A stretch of 51,929 bases of DNA from Oceanospirillaceae bacterium (lineage in GTDB: Bacteria; Pseudomonadota; Gammaproteobacteria; Pseudomonadales; Balneatricaceae), in contig JAIBDW010000006.1 of NCBI GenBank assembly GCA_024686035.1, positions 1-51,929 of the forward strand. Direction: 5' to 3'. Positions 25,311 to 37,616 of this stretch are shown one piece after another (positions within the stretch are counted from its first letter, which is position 1; each line of letters begins with the position of its first letter). The translations under genes were made by a program, and so were the position numbers. The notes beneath the pieces are model-generated. The model made no database searches. It saw only the letters and a program-made list of their open reading frames with translations, and was not told the origin of the DNA.

Positions 25311-27086
25311 ATGTCTAACATCTTACGTAAAATGTCCTACGAAGCTATCGTCATTGGCGGTGGTGGTGCTGGGATGCGAGCTGCATTGCAGCTTACTGAG
25401 TCTGGTTTAAAGACTGCGTGTATTACTAAAGTATTTCCAACTCGTTCACACACCGTATCTGCCCAAGGTGGCATTACCTGCGCCATAGCAAGTAATGATC
25501 CAAATGATGATTGGCGCTGGCACATGTATGACACCGTCAAAGGTTCTGATTATATCGGAGACCAAGATGCGATTGAGTATATGTGTAGCGTTGGGCCACA
25601 AGCGGTATTTGAACTAGATCATATGGGTCTGCCTTTTTCTCGCACAGAAGAAGGGCGTATTTATCAGCGTCCTTTTGGCGGTCAATCTAAGAACTTTGGT
25701 GAGGGTGGTCAAGCTGCTCGCACCTGTGCAGCTGCAGACCGAACCGGTCATGCACTTTTGCACGCCTTGTATCAAGGTAACCTAAAAGGTGGCACGACCT
25801 TCCTAAATGAATGGTTTGCGGTAGATATGGTGCAAAATGACGATGGCGCCGTAGTGGGTGTGGTTGCGATTTGTATTGAGTCAGGTGAAACCGTTTATAT
25901 TGAAGCTAAAGCCACTGTATTGGCTACAGGCGGCGCAGGTCGAATTTACCAGTCCACCACCAACGCACTTATTAACACCGGCGATGGTGTTGGCATGGGC
26001 TTACGTATGGGATTACCCGTACAAGACATGGAAATGTGGCAGTTCCATCCAACAGGCATTGCAGGTGCCGGCACATTGGTGACCGAAGGTTGTCGTGGTG
26101 AGGGTGGTTATTTGATCAATAAAGACGGCGAACGTTTCATGGAGCGCTATGCGCCTAATGCTAAAGATTTAGCAGGTCGTGATGTTGTTGCACGTTCTAT
26201 GGTACTAGAAATTTTAGCAGGCCGTGGTTGTGGTGAAAATGGCGACCATGTGCTGTTAAAGCTGGATCATTTGGGCGAAGAGGTACTGGAAAGTAAGCTG
26301 CCTGGTATTTGTGAGTTATCGCGCACATTTGCTCATGTGGACCCAGTATTTGAGCCGGTGCCAGTTGTGCCTACATGTCACTATATGATGGGTGGTTTAC
26401 CAACTAATATTGGTGGTCAAGTGTTGTACCCTGAGTCTGAGTCAGAAACCCGTGTAGTGGATGGGTTGTATGCTTGTGGTGAAGTGGCCTGTGTGTCCGT
26501 TCACGGTGCCAACCGCCTAGGTGGCAACTCCCTGCTTGACTTGGTTGTATTTGGCAGAGCGGCAGGCATACAGATTGAAAAATCGATGCGTGAAGGCTAT
26601 CAGTCAGAAGCGGCAACTCAAGCCAATGTAGATGCAGCGATGAAGCGTCTGAACGCTTTGAATAGTTCTGAATCTGGTGAAAGTATTTCTGAAGTTCGAG
26701 AAGAGCTTCAAAAGACCATGCAGCTATACTTTGGTGTCTTCCGTGAAGGCGATAGTATGCAAAAAGGCTTAGAATTACTTCGTGAGCTGCGAGTAAAAGT
26801 ATCTAATCTTCACTTGCAAGATAAAACAGGTGCATTTAATACCGACCGCATCGAAGCGCTTGAGTTGCAAAACTTGTTTGAAGTCGCCTTTGCTACAGCC
26901 ATTTCTGCTGAACAGCGCAAGGAGAGCCGTGGTGCTCATGCCCGTAATGACTTTACCGTACGTGATGATGAAAACTGGTTGAAGCATTCAGTGTATTACC
27001 CCTTAGAAGAGCGGCTTGGAAAGCGAGACGTAAACTTTTCACCTAAAACGATGGAAGCATTTCCACCGAAAATCCGTACTTATTAA
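25311..27086 (+). CDS. sdhA: Succinate dehydrogenase flavoprotein subunit
   Basis: The catalytic FAD subunit of complex II, which oxidises succinate to fumarate. The 591 residues start with the dinucleotide-binding [13 protein letters not shown]. The covalent FAD attachment is His47 in [10 protein letters not shown]. Substrate-site motifs [15 protein letters not shown] and [16 protein letters not shown] are present, and the C-terminal part ends in PPKIRTY as in E. coli. The N-terminus [12 protein letters not shown] has a second Met at residue 8; I kept the first because it follows the sdhD stop closely. Confidence 0.97.
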   Translation: MSNILRKMSYEAIVIGGGGAGMRAALQLTESGLKTACITKVFPTRSHTVSAQGGITCAIASNDPNDDWRWHMYDTVKGSDYIGDQDAIEYMCSVGPQAVFELDHMGLPFSRTEEGRIYQRPFGGQSKNFGEGGQAARTCAAADRTGHALLHALYQGNLKGGTTFLNEWFAVDMVQNDDGAVVGVVAICIESGETVYIEAKATVLATGGAGRIYQSTTNALINTGDGVGMGLRMGLPVQDMEMWQFHPTGIAGAGTLVTEGCRGEGGYLINKDGERFMERYAPNAKDLAGRDVVARSMVLEILAGRGCGENGDHVLLKLDHLGEEVLESKLPGICELSRTFAHVDPVFEPVPVVPTCHYMMGGLPTNIGGQVLYPESESETRVVDGLYACGEVACVSVHGANRLGGNSLLDLVVFGRAAGIQIEKSMREGYQSEAATQANVDAAMKRLNALNSSESGESISEVREELQKTMQLYFGVFREGDSMQKGLELLRELRVKVSNLHLQDKTGAFNTDRIEALELQNLFEVAFATAISAEQRKESRGAHARNDFTVRDDENWLKHSVYYPLEERLGKRDVNFSPKTMEAFPPKIRTY

Positions 27087-27097
27087 GGAGTAGTGAT

Positions 27098-27802
27098 ATG
27101 TTAACAGTGAGTATTTATCGCTACCATCCAGAGCTTGATGAAAAGCCTTATATGCAGGACTTTCAAGTTGATACTGGTGGTAAGGACATTATGGTATTAG
27201 ACGTTTTGAATTTGTTAAAAATTCAAGACCGTGGCCTTGCTTATCGTCGTTCATGCCGAGAAGGTGTGTGTGGTTCTGATGGTATGAACATTAACGGTAC
27301 CAATGGTTTGGCGTGTATTACGCCATTGTCTTCGGTTGTGAAAAACAACAAGTTGGTACTTCGTCCTTTGCCAGCACTGCCTGTCATTCGTGACTTGGTC
27401 ATCGACATGGACCAGTTCTATAAGCAATACGAAAAAATCAAACCGTTCTTAATAAATGATACGCCCGCTCCTGGCATTGAGCGCCTTCAGTCACCTGAGG
27501 AGCGTGAAAAATTAGACGGCTTGTATGAGTGCATATTGTGCGCATGTTGTTCAACAGCTTGTCCGTCATTTTGGTGGAATCCTGATCGCTTTATCGGTCC
27601 TGCGGGTTTGCTGCAAGCATATCGTTTCTTGGCTGATAGCCGAGACACTGCCACAGAAGAGCGTTTGGCAGGTCTAGATGATCCGTTTAGTGTGTTTCGC
27701 TGTCATGGCATTATGAATTGTGTAACCGTGTGTCCTAAAGGTTTAAACCCGACTAAGGCCATCGGACACATCCGTAATATGCTGATGACAAGAGCGACCT
27801 AA
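27098..27802 (+). CDS. sdhB: Succinate dehydrogenase iron-sulfur subunit
   Basis: The electron-transfer subunit of complex II, 234 residues. It carries three iron-sulfur centres: the 2Fe-2S site in SCREGVCGSDGMNI with the following LAC, the 4Fe-4S site in CILCACCSTACP, and the 3Fe-4S site in CHGIMNCVTVCPKGLNP. It passes electrons from SdhA to quinone. AAGGAG precedes the ATG. A hairpin follows about 12 bases after the stop, before sucA. Confidence 0.97.
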   Translation: MLTVSIYRYHPELDEKPYMQDFQVDTGGKDIMVLDVLNLLKIQDRGLAYRRSCREGVCGSDGMNINGTNGLACITPLSSVVKNNKLVLRPLPALPVIRDLVIDMDQFYKQYEKIKPFLINDTPAPGIERLQSPEEREKLDGLYECILCACCSTACPSFWWNPDRFIGPAGLLQAYRFLADSRDTATEERLAGLDDPFSVFRCHGIMNCVTVCPKGLNPTKAIGHIRNMLMTRAT

Positions 27803-27814
27803 AGAAGTTGCAAC

Positions 27815-27845
27815 ACGCTTAAAGCTCATTAACCGCTTTAAGCGT
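27815..27845 (+). terminator. Hairpin between sdhB and sucA (possible partial terminator)
   Basis: ACGCTTAAAG and CTTTAAGCGT form a ten-base-pair stem with an 11-base loop, followed by GCATTTCTTT, an interrupted T-run. It may lower read-through from sdh into suc. A TATAC-GCG-GTATA repeat lies 45 bases further on, close to a possible sucA promoter. Confidence 0.5.
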
Positions 27846-27950
27846 GCATTTCTTTAGAAAAATTGACGATGTAGCTTAACCACGAGGCACTATACGCGGT
27901 ATACTGTGCACGTTTGATTAGACCATAAACATAAATATCGGTGATACTGA

Positions 27951-30788
27951 ATGCAAGACAGCGTAATGGAGCAGCAGAGGCGCGAGTCTCATTTCTCTGG
28001 TGGGAACTTCGCGTACATTGAAGAAATGTACGAAACCTATTTACGTGACCCCAATGCAGTGCCAGAGCAATGGCGGCAAGAATTTGATCAACTTCCACGA
28101 GTGCCAAGCTCGATCAGTGGCGATATACCTCACTCTACAATAAAAGAACACTTCGTACTTTTAGGTAAAAATCAAAGTAAATCTCATCCTGTACAAACTT
28201 CTACTCTAAGCAGTGATCATGAGCGCAAGCAAGTGCGCGTGATGCGGCTGATTAATGCCTACCGTTTGCATGGTCACCAAGTAGCAAGCTTAGATCCTTT
28301 AGAGCTTCAGCCTAAAGAAGTGGTGCCTACTCTTGATTTACATTTCCATGAATTATCAGCGGCTGATTTAGACACTGTTTTTCAGGTGGGTGCATCATAC
28401 TTAGGCAAAGAAGAAATGCCTTTGTCAGAAATTATTGCAGGGCTTGAAAAAACTTATTGTTCAACAGTGGGCTGTGAGTACAGCCACATTGTAAATACAG
28501 ATGAAAAACTATGGATCAGACAGCGAGTCGAGTCAGTTCGCAGTCACCCTACACATACACCAGCAAAGCGCCGCCACATTTTCGAACGCTTAATCGCAGC
28601 TGAAGGTTTAGAAAAATATTTAGCCTCTCGTTTTTCTGGTGCCAAGCGTTTTGGCCTAGAAGGTGGTGAAACTCTTATCCCAATGTTGGATAACATTATC
28701 CAACGCTCAGGCAGTAACAAAGCTAAAGAAATTGTTATTGGTATGGCCCACCGTGGCCGCCTTAATGTATTGATTAATATTTTTGGCAAAAATCCCGTTG
28801 ATTTGTTTGAAGAGTTTGAAGGCAAACGGCCTTTAAATACCTCTGGTGACGTTAAATATCATCAAGGCTTTTCAACCAACGTGAACACTCCAGGTGGAGA
28901 AGTTCACATGGCTTTAGCTTTCAACCCTTCACATTTAGAAATTGCTAATCCAGTAGCTGAAGGTTCAGTGCGTGCTCGTCAAGATCGACGCAATGATCCA
29001 CACGGGGATACCGTATTACCCATTTGTCTGCATGGTGATGCAGCGTTTGCAGGCCAAGGCGTGGTAATGGAAACGTTACAAATGTCCCAAACTCGTGCCT
29101 ATAAAACGGGCGGCACTGTACATATTGTCATCAATAACCAAGTAGGCTTTACGACCAGTAAAAAAGAAGATGCACGTACAACACCTTATTGCACAGACGT
29201 TGCTAAATTTATAGACGCACCCATTTTCCATGTCAATGGTGATGATCCAGACGCAGTCGCCTTTGTATCTGAGCTAGCGCTGGATTACCGCAATGAATTT
29301 AAACGCGACGTGGTGATCGATTTAGTGTGTTATCGCCGTCGCGGGCACAATGAAGCTGATGAGCCCTCGGGCACGCAGCCTTTGATGTACAACGCCATCA
29401 AAGCTAAGGCAACCGTGGCCACATTATACGGTCAACAATTGGTTAGCGATGGTGTTCTTACACAAGAAGATATTACTATTTCGCAAAACGATTACCGTAA
29501 TGCATTGGATAACGGCGAGCATGTGGCTAAATCTCTTGTGACTACACCTGATGAAAGCTTATTTGTTAACTGGAAACCCTATTTGGACCATGAGTGGACA
29601 GCTGCTGGTGATACTCGTGTGTCTGCTGAGGTATTAAAAGATTTAGGTAAGCGTTTAGATCAAGTACCTCAAGGTTTTGTAGTGCAGCGCCAAGTGAAGA
29701 AAATTCTTGATGACCGTTTGAAAATGGCATCAGGTGCAACAGAAATCAACTGGGGTTTTGCTGAAGTGATGGCTTATGCCTCTTTGTTAGAGGAAGGTTA
29801 TCCTATCCGTCTAACTGGCCAAGATGTGGGACGAGGAACCTTCTCACACCGTCACGCAGTGCTGCATGATCAAAAAGGCAGCGGGGCTTATGTGCCTTTA
29901 CGCAACCTATCACCCACACAGCCTCAGTTCACCATCTTTGACTCTCTTTTGTCAGAAGAGGCGGTATTGGCTTTTGAATATGGCTATGCATCAACTGCGC
30001 CAGAAGGGTTGGTTATTTGGGAAGCTCAATTTGGCGATTTTGCCAACGGAGCCCAAGTAGTGATCGATCAGTTTATTACCAGTGGGGAACATAAGTGGGG
30101 CCGTATGTGTGGCTTAACGATGCTATTACCCCACGGTTATGAAGGCCAAGGCCCAGAGCACTCTTCAGCGCGTTTAGAGCGATTTTTACAACTGTGCGCT
30201 GAGCATAATATTCAGGTGTGTGTGCCGACGACTCCAGCACAAATATTTCACCTGATTAGACGCCAAGTGATACGCCCAATGCGTAAGCCACTAGTGGTCA
30301 TGTCGCCTAAGAGCTTACTCCGTCACAAAGTGGCTATCTCAAGCTTAGACGAGCTAGCTAATGGCGAATTTCAAAATGTCATTGATGATGTAGATGACCA
30401 TAGCAAAGATGCAGTGAAACGAGTTGTGCTAACCAGTGGTAAGGTTTACTACGATTTACTTGAACAGCGTCGTTTGGGCAAGTTAGATCATGTTGCTATT
30501 GTTCGGATTGAGCAACTGTATCCGTTCCCTGAACAGCACCTAGCAGACACATTAGCACAATATAAGAATCTAGATATCGTAGTTTGGTGTCAAGAAGAGC
30601 CACAAAATCAAGGCGCTTGGTATTGCAGTCAGCACCATATGCGTAAAGTTGTTCAAGATGGCCGTCCTAGCCTACCTCTGGTGGTTGCTTCAAGGCCTGC
30701 CTCAGCTGCGCCAGCATGTGGTTATATGTCTGTGCACTTAGAAGAACAACGTTATTTAGTAGCCCAAGCACTGGGATTAGAATCATGA
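27951..30788 (+). CDS. sucA: 2-oxoglutarate dehydrogenase E1 component
   Basis: Thiamine-diphosphate-dependent E1 of the 2-oxoglutarate dehydrogenase complex, which decarboxylates 2-oxoglutarate and transfers succinyl to the lipoyl domain of SucB. The 945 residues have the usual size. The N-terminus MQDSVMEQQRRES with FSGGNFAYIEEMYETYLRDP matches the peptide that docks to E2 and Lpd. The cofactor region GDAAFAGQGVVMETLQMS and INNQVGFTTS are visible, as are GRGTFSHRHAVLHDQ and the RIEQLYPFP region. The ribosome-binding site is weak. Confidence 0.97.
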   Translation: MQDSVMEQQRRESHFSGGNFAYIEEMYETYLRDPNAVPEQWRQEFDQLPRVPSSISGDIPHSTIKEHFVLLGKNQSKSHPVQTSTLSSDHERKQVRVMRLINAYRLHGHQVASLDPLELQPKEVVPTLDLHFHELSAADLDTVFQVGASYLGKEEMPLSEIIAGLEKTYCSTVGCEYSHIVNTDEKLWIRQRVESVRSHPTHTPAKRRHIFERLIAAEGLEKYLASRFSGAKRFGLEGGETLIPMLDNIIQRSGSNKAKEIVIGMAHRGRLNVLINIFGKNPVDLFEEFEGKRPLNTSGDVKYHQGFSTNVNTPGGEVHMALAFNPSHLEIANPVAEGSVRARQDRRNDPHGDTVLPICLHGDAAFAGQGVVMETLQMSQTRAYKTGGTVHIVINNQVGFTTSKKEDARTTPYCTDVAKFIDAPIFHVNGDDPDAVAFVSELALDYRNEFKRDVVIDLVCYRRRGHNEADEPSGTQPLMYNAIKAKATVATLYGQQLVSDGVLTQEDITISQNDYRNALDNGEHVAKSLVTTPDESLFVNWKPYLDHEWTAAGDTRVSAEVLKDLGKRLDQVPQGFVVQRQVKKILDDRLKMASGATEINWGFAEVMAYASLLEEGYPIRLTGQDVGRGTFSHRHAVLHDQKGSGAYVPLRNLSPTQPQFTIFDSLLSEEAVLAFEYGYASTAPEGLVIWEAQFGDFANGAQVVIDQFITSGEHKWGRMCGLTMLLPHGYEGQGPEHSSARLERFLQLCAEHNIQVCVPTTPAQIFHLIRRQVIRPMRKPLVVMSPKSLLRHKVAISSLDELANGEFQNVIDDVDDHSKDAVKRVVLTSGKVYYDLLEQRRLGKLDHVAIVRIEQLYPFPEQHLADTLAQYKNLDIVVWCQEEPQNQGAWYCSQHHMRKVVQDGRPSLPLVVASRPASAAPACGYMSVHLEEQRYLVAQALGLES

Positions 30789-30838
30789 ACGGGTTAATTG
30801 AGCAAACCCCACAAATCAATAAAGCGAAGAGATAAACC

Positions 30839-32050
30839 ATGTCTATTGAAATTAAAGCCCCATCTTTTCCTGAGTCTGTGGCCGACGGTACTATTGCTAC
30901 TTGGCACAAGCAACCAGGTGAGGCGTGCAAACGTGATGACTTGATTGTTGATATTGAGACCGATAAAGTAGTGATGGAAGTGGTTGCGCCAGCTGACGGT
31001 AGCTTGTCAGAAATCATGGCAGCTGAAGGAAGTACTGTGTTGAGTAACGCATTGATCGCTATGTTTGTTGCAGGCGATGTAGTCGCACCAGCCCAAGCAG
31101 TGGCTGCGCCAGAGGCTGATTCTGGCGCACTTGATGCAAGCGGTCCAGCGGTCCGTAAATTACTTAACGAAAACAATTTAGAAGCGAATCAAATTGTAGG
31201 TACAGGTAAGGGCGGACGTTTACTCAAAGAAGACGTGCTTAATTACTTGAAAAATCCAAGTACGGCTGCGCCAGCTGCCACAGCACTAGTTGCAGCACCA
31301 GCAGCTGTTGCCGCAGAAATGCCTGCACCCTCTACTGGGCCTTCACATCGCACTTCGCGCCGTGTGCCTATGACGCGGTTGCGTGCAACCATTGCAAAAC
31401 GTTTAGTGTCTGCTCAAAATGAAGCAGCGATGCTCACTACCTACAATGAAGTCGACATGTCGCCTATTATGGCGCTTCGAAAGCAATACAAAGCACAATT
31501 TGAAAAAGCTCATAACGGTACTCGTTTAGGCTTTATGTCCTTCTTTGTCAAGGCGGCAGCAGAAGCGCTAAAACGTTTCCCTGCAGTTAATGCCTCATTA
31601 GATGGTAATGACATGGTCTATCATGCATATCAAGATATTAGTGTTGCGGTGTCTACAGATCGTGGCTTGGTAGTGCCTGTGCTACGTGATGTAGAAGCAA
31701 TGAGCTTAGCTGACATCGAAAAGGGTATTGTAGGTTTAGCTACCCAAGCTAAGGCAGGCAAACTGACACTAGAAGACATGCAAGGTGGCACTTTTACCAT
31801 CACTAATGGTGGTATTTTTGGATCACTATTGTCCACTCCCATTTTGAATGCGCCACAAACTGCCATCCTAGGAATGCACACTATCCAAGATCGCCCTGTG
31901 GCAGAAAATGGCCAAGTTGTTATTCGTCCAATGATGTACTTAGCTTTGTCTTATGATCATAGAATGATCGATGGCAAGGATGCGGTTCAGTTCCTAGTGA
32001 CCATTAAGGAATTACTGCAAGACCCAGCACGGATATTACTAGAAATATAA
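30839..32050 (+). CDS. sucB: 2-oxoglutarate dehydrogenase E2 (dihydrolipoyl succinyltransferase)
   Basis: The 403-residue E2 core of the 2-oxoglutarate dehydrogenase complex. Domain order: one N-terminal lipoyl domain with Lys43 in IETDKVV; an Ala/Pro-rich linker; the peripheral-subunit-binding domain with [13 protein letters not shown] and [13 protein letters not shown] around residues 100-137; a second linker; and the catalytic domain with [17 protein letters not shown] and the active-site [13 protein letters not shown]. It lies fifty bases after sucA in the same operon. Confidence 0.97.
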   Translation: MSIEIKAPSFPESVADGTIATWHKQPGEACKRDDLIVDIETDKVVMEVVAPADGSLSEIMAAEGSTVLSNALIAMFVAGDVVAPAQAVAAPEADSGALDASGPAVRKLLNENNLEANQIVGTGKGGRLLKEDVLNYLKNPSTAAPAATALVAAPAAVAAEMPAPSTGPSHRTSRRVPMTRLRATIAKRLVSAQNEAAMLTTYNEVDMSPIMALRKQYKAQFEKAHNGTRLGFMSFFVKAAAEALKRFPAVNASLDGNDMVYHAYQDISVAVSTDRGLVVPVLRDVEAMSLADIEKGIVGLATQAKAGKLTLEDMQGGTFTITNGGIFGSLLSTPILNAPQTAILGMHTIQDRPVAENGQVVIRPMMYLALSYDHRMIDGKDAVQFLVTIKELLQDPARILLEI

Positions 32051-32082
32051 GCCAGCCTATAAACCTAGTCTGTGTTGTAGTT

Positions 32083-32090
32083 CTACGTAG
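32083..32090. repeat. CTACGTAG palindrome in the lpd leader
   Basis: The palindrome CTACGTAG, within TTCTACGTAG, lies 24 bases before lpdA. The same ten-base string occurs at 24531-24540 in the sdhC leader, so it appears twice in leaders of one operon. Meaning unknown. Confidence 0.35.
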
Positions 32091-32104
32091 ATTAAAAAAC
32101 ATGA

Positions 32105-33556
<1,452 letters not shown>

Positions 33557-33597
33557 TTAGTTAAGTTAAATTTAACGTTAAGTAAACAGGCAACATA

Positions 33598-34767
33598 ATG
33601 AATCTTCATGAATATCAAGGCAAACAGTTGTTTGCCCAGTACGGCTTGCCCGTATCTACTGGCATAGCCGTAGATACGGCAGAAGAAGCGATGGCTGCAC
33701 TGGATCAGATTCCAGGCGAGCGTTGGGTAATTAAAGCACAAGTTCATGCCGGCGGTCGCGGCAAAGCAGGTGGTGTGCAGCTCATCTCATCAAAGCAAGA
33801 AGCAGCTGATTTTGCTAATAAGTGGCTAGGTCAGCGCATGGTTACCTACCAGACAGATGCCAATGGCCAGCCTGTTTCTAAAGTGTATCTTGAAACCTGC
33901 ACTGATATCGCTCAAGAGCTTTATCTTGGTGCTGTGGTTGATCGCAGTAGTCAACGCATTGTATTTATGGCCTCTACCGAAGGTGGCGTAGAAATAGAAC
34001 AGGTTGCTGAAGAGACACCTGAAAAAATTCTTAAGGCAGAAATTGATCCTTTAACAGGCGCACAACCTTATCAAGGTCGTGACTTGGCGTTTAAACTTGG
34101 CCTTAAGGGCAAGCAGATTGGTCAGTTTACAAAAATCTTTATGGGCTTGGCGCAGTTGTTTCAGGACAAAGATCTTGCACTACTTGAAATCAACCCTTTA
34201 GTAGTCACAGATGCCGATGATTTACACTGTTTGGATGCTAAGGTAGTGATTGACAGTAACGCGGTGTATCGTCACAAAGACATTCAAGCTATGCATGATC
34301 CAAGCCAAGATGATGAGCGTGAAGCGCATGCTGCTTCTTGGGAGCTAAACTACGTTGCCCTAGATGGCACCATAGGTTGTTTGGTTAACGGTGCAGGCCT
34401 AGCGATGGGCACTATGGATATTGTGGCTTTACATGGTGGCTTCCCGGCTAACTTTTTAGACGTAGGCGGCGGTGCAACCAAAGAACGCGTAACAGAGGCA
34501 TTCAAAATCATCTTGTCTGATGATAGCGTAAAAGCCGTACTTGTTAACATCTTTGGTGGCATTGTACGTTGTGATTTGATTGCAGAAGGTATTATTGGTG
34601 CAGTTAAAGAAGTAGGCGTAAGTGTTCCGGTAGTTGTGCGTTTGGAAGGTAATAATGCACAATTAGGCAGTCAAAAGTTGGCTGAAAGTGGCCTTGATAT
34701 TATAGCCGCCACTAGCTTAAGTGGTGCAGCCCAGCAAGTGGTTGCAGCAGCTGGAGGTGAAGCATGA
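33598..34767 (+). CDS. sucC: Succinyl-CoA synthetase beta subunit
   Basis: The ATP-grasp beta subunit of succinyl-CoA synthetase, 389 residues. It starts with the standard [19 protein letters not shown] and has [17 protein letters not shown] in the nucleotide-binding fold, LEINPLVVT, and the C-terminal [16 protein letters not shown] and [11 protein letters not shown]. With SucD it makes ATP or GTP from succinyl-CoA, releasing succinate for complex II encoded in the same operon. It overlaps sucD by four bases. Confidence 0.97.
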   Translation: MNLHEYQGKQLFAQYGLPVSTGIAVDTAEEAMAALDQIPGERWVIKAQVHAGGRGKAGGVQLISSKQEAADFANKWLGQRMVTYQTDANGQPVSKVYLETCTDIAQELYLGAVVDRSSQRIVFMASTEGGVEIEQVAEETPEKILKAEIDPLTGAQPYQGRDLAFKLGLKGKQIGQFTKIFMGLAQLFQDKDLALLEINPLVVTDADDLHCLDAKVVIDSNAVYRHKDIQAMHDPSQDDEREAHAASWELNYVALDGTIGCLVNGAGLAMGTMDIVALHGGFPANFLDVGGGATKERVTEAFKIILSDDSVKAVLVNIFGGIVRCDLIAEGIIGAVKEVGVSVPVVVRLEGNNAQLGSQKLAESGLDIIAATSLSGAAQQVVAAAGGEA

Positions 34768-35639
34768 GCATCTTGATTAATAAAGACACCAAGGTGATTT
34801 GCCAAGGTTTTACTGGTAGCCAGGGTACTTTTCACTCTGAACAAGCTATTGAATATGGCACTAAAATGGTTGGTGGTGTAACCCCTGGTAAAGGTGGCAC
34901 AACGCATTTAGGTCTACCGGTATTTAATACGGTTGCTGAAGCCGTTGCAGCCACAGGTGCGCAAGCTTCTGTGATCTATGTACCTGCAGCTTTTTGTAAG
35001 GATTCTATCCTAGAAGCAGCCAATTATGGTATTAAGTTTATTGTTGCTATTACCGAAGGTATACCCACTCTAGACATGTTGGAATGTAAGGTCATTTGTG
35101 ACCAGTTGGGCGTTCGTTTAGTAGGCCCTAACTGCCCAGGAGTGATTACTCCAGGGGAATGTAAAATTGGTATTATGCCAGGCCACATTCACTTACCAGG
35201 TAAAGTAGGCATAGTGTCTCGTTCTGGCACACTCACGTATGAAGCTGTTAAACAAACCACAGATGCAGGCTTTGGTCAGTCTACTTGTGTAGGTATTGGT
35301 GGTGATCCTATTCCAGGCACCAACTTTATCGACGTGCTTGAGTTGTTTGAAAAAGATCCAGCCACAGAAGCTATCGTTATGATTGGCGAAATCGGTGGCA
35401 CGGCAGAAGAAGAAGCGGCAGCTTACATTAAAGCTAACGTTACTAAGCCAGTTGTATCTTACATTGCCGGTGTTACAGCCCCTGCTGGTAAGCGTATGGG
35501 CCATGCGGGTGCGATTATTTCAGGTGGTAAAGGCACTGCAGATGAGAAGTTTGCAGCATTAGAAGATGCAGGTGTTAAAACGGTTCGCTCCTTGGCTGAC
35601 ATTGGTCAAGCACTAAAAGAAATTACTGGTTGGAGCTAA
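34764..35639 (+). CDS. sucD: Succinyl-CoA synthetase alpha subunit
   Basis: The CoA-binding alpha subunit, 291 residues. The CoA site [19 protein letters not shown] is at the N-terminus. The phosphohistidine loop is [18 protein letters not shown], and [20 protein letters not shown] is also conserved. It is the last gene of the sdh-suc operon and ends before a strong terminator. Confidence 0.97.
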   Translation: MSILINKDTKVICQGFTGSQGTFHSEQAIEYGTKMVGGVTPGKGGTTHLGLPVFNTVAEAVAATGAQASVIYVPAAFCKDSILEAANYGIKFIVAITEGIPTLDMLECKVICDQLGVRLVGPNCPGVITPGECKIGIMPGHIHLPGKVGIVSRSGTLTYEAVKQTTDAGFGQSTCVGIGGDPIPGTNFIDVLELFEKDPATEAIVMIGEIGGTAEEEAAAYIKANVTKPVVSYIAGVTAPAGKRMGHAGAIISGGKGTADEKFAALEDAGVKTVRSLADIGQALKEITGWS

Positions 35640-35663
35640 AGAGCTTTAATTAATTATTTCATT

Positions 35664-35701
35664 AAAAAGGCCACCCTAGCTTAACTAGGGTGGCCTTTTT
35701 T
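35664..35701. terminator. Strong bidirectional terminator between sucD and metG
   Basis: AAAAAGGCCACCCTAG, loop CTTAA, then CTAGGGTGGCCTTTTTT form an eleven-base-pair GC-rich stem extended by A-T pairs. The runs on both sides let it stop sucD transcripts and convergent metG transcripts. Confidence 0.95.
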
Positions 35702-35739
35702 GTGGCTATAAATAAGCTTGTCAGATAAAACCTAGTGCC

Positions 35740-37428
35740 CTAGTCCACACTAGCTTTAAGCGCCAGCTCTAAAGCCACCTCTACCTTGGAGTCTTCAAGG
35801 ATAGCCTCTATTTGACTAGCCTCAATGCGGGTAATAAGAGGTTTAAACTTCTCCATGCCATGGGCAACTAGCGGTGTACCTACGCAAGACCAAGACAGAT
35901 CATCATTGAGGAAGACGGCAGCGTCTTTAGTCATAACAGGTAACACAGGTTTTAGATAAATCATTAACATGCGGAACATGTTTAAACCTGTTGAACAAAT
36001 GTCTTGTACCTGCTGTTCACAGCCTTCTTGCTTAGCCAACACCCACGGTTCTTTATCTGCGATGTACTGATTGGCATGGTCGGCTAAGGTCATAATCGAC
36101 TTAATGGCCTTGCCAAATTCACGGCTTTCATAATGCTGCGCAATAATTAGCTGCTTATCTGCAAAGGATTTAAGTAACTCAGGCTCGCTTACCTTGGCGC
36201 TTAATTGACCATCAAACTTCTTGGTAATAAACCCGGCACTGCGGCTGGCAATGTTAACTACCTTGCCCACCAAATCAGAGTTTACACGCTGTACAAAGTC
36301 TTCCAGATTTAAATCTATGTCATCAACCTTGCTGTTAAGTTTGGCGGCAAAGTAATAGCGTAAGTACTCTGGGTTAAGGTTTCGAAGATAAGTGCTGGCT
36401 TTGATAAAGGTACCACGGGATTTGGACATTTTTTGTCCATTCACCGTTAAAAATCCATGCGCATATACTGCTGTTGGGGTTCGAAATTCTGCTGCATGCA
36501 GCATGGCAGGCCAAAATAGGCCATGAAAGTTAATAATGTCTTTGCCGATGAAGTGATACAACTCTGTGCTGGAATCTTTGTTCCAATAATGGTCAAATTC
36601 TAAGTTGTGGGTACGTTCACATAAGTTTTTAAAACTAGCCATATAACCAATTGGCGCATCCAGCCACACATAAAAAAACTTATTTTCTTGGCCTGGAATT
36701 TCAAAACCAAAGTAGGGCGCATCTCTGCTGATATCCCATTCTTGCAAACCAGAATCTAACCACTCCGCTAGCTTGTTAGCAATTTCAGTTTGTAGGGTAC
36801 CGCTGCGTGTCCACTCTTTAAGTAAAGCTTCAAAGTTAGGCAGCTTGAAAAATAAGTGAGTGGAATCTTTTTGAATCGGTGTTGCACCTGATATCGCAGA
36901 TTTAGGTTTAATCAAATCAGATGGTGAGTAGGTGGCTCCACAAGCTTCACAGTTATCACCATACTGATCTTCAGTTTTGCATTTTGGGCAAGTGCCTTTA
37001 ATGAACCGGTCGGCCAAAAAAAGTTTCTTCTCAGGATCAAATGCTTGAGTGATAGTGCGTGAGCTGATGTGGCCTTTTTCTTGGCAGGCGTTGTAAATGT
37101 ATTCTGCAAATTCACGGTTTTCAGGCGAATGAGTTGAATAGAAGTTGTCAAAAGACACGTTGAAATCTTTAAAGTCTTGTTCGTGTTCTGCTTGTACATT
37201 GCTAATGAGCTGTTCAGGTGTAATACCTTCTTGCTGAGCCCTGAGCATGATGGCAGTACCGTGCGCATCATCAGCACAGACGTAGTGACAGGTGCTGCCT
37301 ATGTGCCGCTGGTATCGTACCCAGATATCAGTTTGAATGTATTCCAGCATATGACCAAGATGAATTGATCCATTGGCGTATGGTAAGGCGCTGGTTACAA
37401 GTATTTCGCGTGCTTTAGTATCTGTCAT
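35740..37428 (-). CDS. metG: Methionyl-tRNA synthetase (short form)
   Basis: Class I methionyl-tRNA synthetase, 562 residues. The ATP-binding motifs are [10 protein letters not shown] (HIGH) near the N-terminus and KMSKSRG in the middle. A zinc knuckle, [18 protein letters not shown], lies in the connective domain. The anticodon-binding helical domain follows, and the protein ends at ALKASVD. The C-terminal tRNA-binding (Trbp111-like) domain present in the roughly 677-residue E. coli enzyme is absent. The stop is clean and followed by the terminator, so this is not an obvious frameshift. Confidence 0.95.
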   Translation of the reverse strand: MTDTKAREILVTSALPYANGSIHLGHMLEYIQTDIWVRYQRHIGSTCHYVCADDAHGTAIMLRAQQEGITPEQLISNVQAEHEQDFKDFNVSFDNFYSTHSPENREFAEYIYNACQEKGHISSRTITQAFDPEKKLFLADRFIKGTCPKCKTEDQYGDNCEACGATYSPSDLIKPKSAISGATPIQKDSTHLFFKLPNFEALLKEWTRSGTLQTEIANKLAEWLDSGLQEWDISRDAPYFGFEIPGQENKFFYVWLDAPIGYMASFKNLCERTHNLEFDHYWNKDSSTELYHFIGKDIINFHGLFWPAMLHAAEFRTPTAVYAHGFLTVNGQKMSKSRGTFIKASTYLRNLNPEYLRYYFAAKLNSKVDDIDLNLEDFVQRVNSDLVGKVVNIASRSAGFITKKFDGQLSAKVSEPELLKSFADKQLIIAQHYESREFGKAIKSIMTLADHANQYIADKEPWVLAKQEGCEQQVQDICSTGLNMFRMLMIYLKPVLPVMTKDAAVFLNDDLSWSCVGTPLVAHGMEKFKPLITRIEASQIEAILEDSKVEVALELALKASVD

Positions 37429-37616
37429 GGGGTAAGTTTGAGTGCCTTAGGGCGCTAAATGGAGCGCAAACTAGTGGATTTTTAAATTCAGGCACCATTG
37501 TACAAAACATTGGCCTGTACGCCTATACTTTATGCACTTGGGAGCTTAGGATTATGTATTTATGCCCGCTTGCCCTGCTATAATCCAGCTTGATAATCGC
37601 ATCTAGTTGAAGGAGT

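Noticed and set aside
30667-31176. 169-residue minus-strand ORF across the sucA-sucB junction
   Set aside because: It is antisense to two certain genes and rich in Ala/Ser from the reverse of the SucB linker; a shadow.
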